This document shows, one piece after another, positions 4,879 to 5,934 of a stretch of DNA of 5,934 nt. This DNA comes from Actinomycetota bacterium (GTDB lineage: Bacteria; Actinomycetota; Actinomycetes; S36-B12; UBA5976), in contig WLGZ01000059.1 in the NCBI GenBank assembly GCA_009702945.1, positions 1 to 5,934 on the forward strand. Reading direction: 5' to 3'. The notes beneath the pieces are model-generated. The model worked only from the letters and a program-made list of their open reading frames with translations. It made no database searches and was not told the origin of the DNA. Position 1 is the first letter of the stretch. Each line of letters opens with the position of its first letter. The position numbers and the translations under genes were made by a program.

Positions 4879-5934
4879 ATGATACAAATTCCGAATACTC
4901 CAACACCTGAGTTGCTTTCCTCGGCAGCTCTAGAGACGGCCGCAAGTAATGGCGCAACTGTCGCCCAGTTTCGACTTGCAAAACACGACATGCGCGGAGT
5001 TTCATTGCGCGATGGAGATGTAGAGAACATTGGTTCGGAATCCAACGTTGCGCTTAGTGTTCGGGTAGTTCATTCCGGTGCCTGGGGATTTGCGGCTACC
5101 ACCGAACTCACTATTCAAAGTGCTGTGAGCACAGCCCTAAGGGCTATCCAAGTGGCCAAGATCAGTGCTCAAGTGGCAGCTGATGAAGTAATACTGGCAA
5201 ATGAACCAATTCACGGAAAGCAGTCTTGGACTCTGCCAATCGAAATAGATGCCTTCGAAAAGACTGACTCTGAGATCATCGAGTTTTTGCAGAACTGGAA
5301 TCACAAGATCTCTGGCTCATCCATAGTTAGTCACATTGAAAGCAACATCGGAATGGGTCGCGACCAAACTTTCTATTCAGATTTGCTTGGCAATGAGATC
5401 TCACAACAACGTGATCGAAGTTCTGCGGCCTTAACTGCGATACATGTAAGTGACTCTGGCTTCGAAGATATGCGCACGTGTGCTCCGCCAGCTGGACGTG
5501 GGTGGGAGTACTTAATTGGCACTGGATGGGATTGGGAATCTGAAATAGCGCGGATTCCGGAGTACCTGGATGAGAAAGTTAAATCACCTTCGGTAACACC
5601 AGGTGCTTGGGATCTCGTGATCGATCCAACTAATCTTTGGCTAACTATTCACGAGTCCATCGGTCATGCCACAGAACTCGATCGAGCCTTAGGTTACGAA
5701 GCAAACTACGCTGGCACTTCGTTTGCGACCATCGATAAGTTGGGTAGCTTCAAGTATGGCTCCCCCATCATGAATGTCACTGGGGACCGAACTTCAGACC
5801 ATGGACTTTCAACCGTTGGCTATGACGACGAAGGTGTGGCAGCCCAAAAGTGGGATTTGATCAAGGACGGAATCTTGGTCGGGTATCAAACGGATCGCTC
5901 AATCGCTAGCAAGATCAAGATGGACCGATCCAAC
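4879..5934 (+). CDS. tldD: TldD family zinc metalloprotease, N-terminal part (truncated by window end)
   Basis: An open frame of 352 codons starts at ATG 4879 and runs off the window. TldD acts with TldE (PmbA) as a cytoplasmic heterodimeric peptidase that degrades unfolded peptides and, in E. coli, matures microcin B17 and degrades the CcdA antitoxin. The diagnostic metal-binding HExxxH is HESIGH at residues 258-263, in the context LTIHESIGHATELDRALGYE. Also typical are GVSLRDGDVENIGSES (40-55), SVRVVHSGAWGFAAT (60-74), GRGWEYL (206-212) and a downstream SDHGLSTVGYDDEGV (306-320). The cysteine that completes the zinc site in E. coli TldD would lie beyond the edge, where about 130-150 more residues are expected. 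An in-frame TAA directly before the ATG excludes an earlier start; AGAAAG nine to ten bases upstream is a weak ribosome site. A tldE/pmbA gene often follows and may lie just outside the window. Confidence 0.93.
   Translation, partial: MIQIPNTPTPELLSSAALETAASNGATVAQFRLAKHDMRGVSLRDGDVENIGSESNVALSVRVVHSGAWGFAATTELTIQSAVSTALRAIQVAKISAQVAADEVILANEPIHGKQSWTLPIEIDAFEKTDSEIIEFLQNWNHKISGSSIVSHIESNIGMGRDQTFYSDLLGNEISQQRDRSSAALTAIHVSDSGFEDMRTCAPPAGRGWEYLIGTGWDWESEIARIPEYLDEKVKSPSVTPGAWDLVIDPTNLWLTIHESIGHATELDRALGYEANYAGTSFATIDKLGSFKYGSPIMNVTGDRTSDHGLSTVGYDDEGVAAQKWDLIKDGILVGYQTDRSIASKIKMDRSN

Overview
The window looks like ordinary core chromosome of an actinobacterium with an unusually low GC content (roughly half G+C by eye). 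I see no mobile element, tRNA, rRNA, CRISPR array or phage gene. The actinobacterial assignment rests on three points. There is a Mycobacterium-type SerB2 phosphatase with two ACT domains. It sits beside a stand-alone ABC ATPase and a Nudix-like protein, the same neighbourhood I recall as Rv3040c-Rv3041c-Rv3042c in M. tuberculosis. There is also a fabG-fabI pair resembling mabA-inhA. Low GC and tight packing would suit a streamlined freshwater lineage such as Nanopelagicales (acI), but that is inference.

Layout. Positions 1-467 (minus) hold the N-terminal part of a DUF4916/Nudix-like protein cut by the window edge. Positions 514-1326 (minus) encode an ABC ATPase with no permease in view. A divergent intergenic region (1327-1406) separates it from a conserved protein of unknown function (1407-2105, plus), which is followed by serB (2136-3323, plus). 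serB converges with only 3 nt to spare on the fabG-fabI operon (minus; fabG 4107-4811 upstream, fabI 3327-4100 downstream). A second divergent intergenic region (4812-4878) leads to tldD (4879 to the window end, plus, truncated). There is no gene-free stretch above 100 bases.

How the genes fit together. SerB makes serine by dephosphorylating phosphoserine. FabG and FabI carry out the two reductive steps of type II fatty-acid elongation. TldD is one half of the TldD/TldE (PmbA) peptidase. The Nudix-like protein, the ABC ATPase and the unknown protein have no assigned pathway here.

The most notable signal is regulatory. Four of the seven starts (Nudix-like, ABC ATPase, serB, fabG) have a -10-like hexamer exactly 6 nt before the start codon and no Shine-Dalgarno sequence, the arrangement expected for leaderless mRNAs. 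Both divergent intergenic regions also share the heptamer TAATCTA, which reads as a TANNNT -10 element on both strands. I found no convincing new biological system; the findings are modest and testable.
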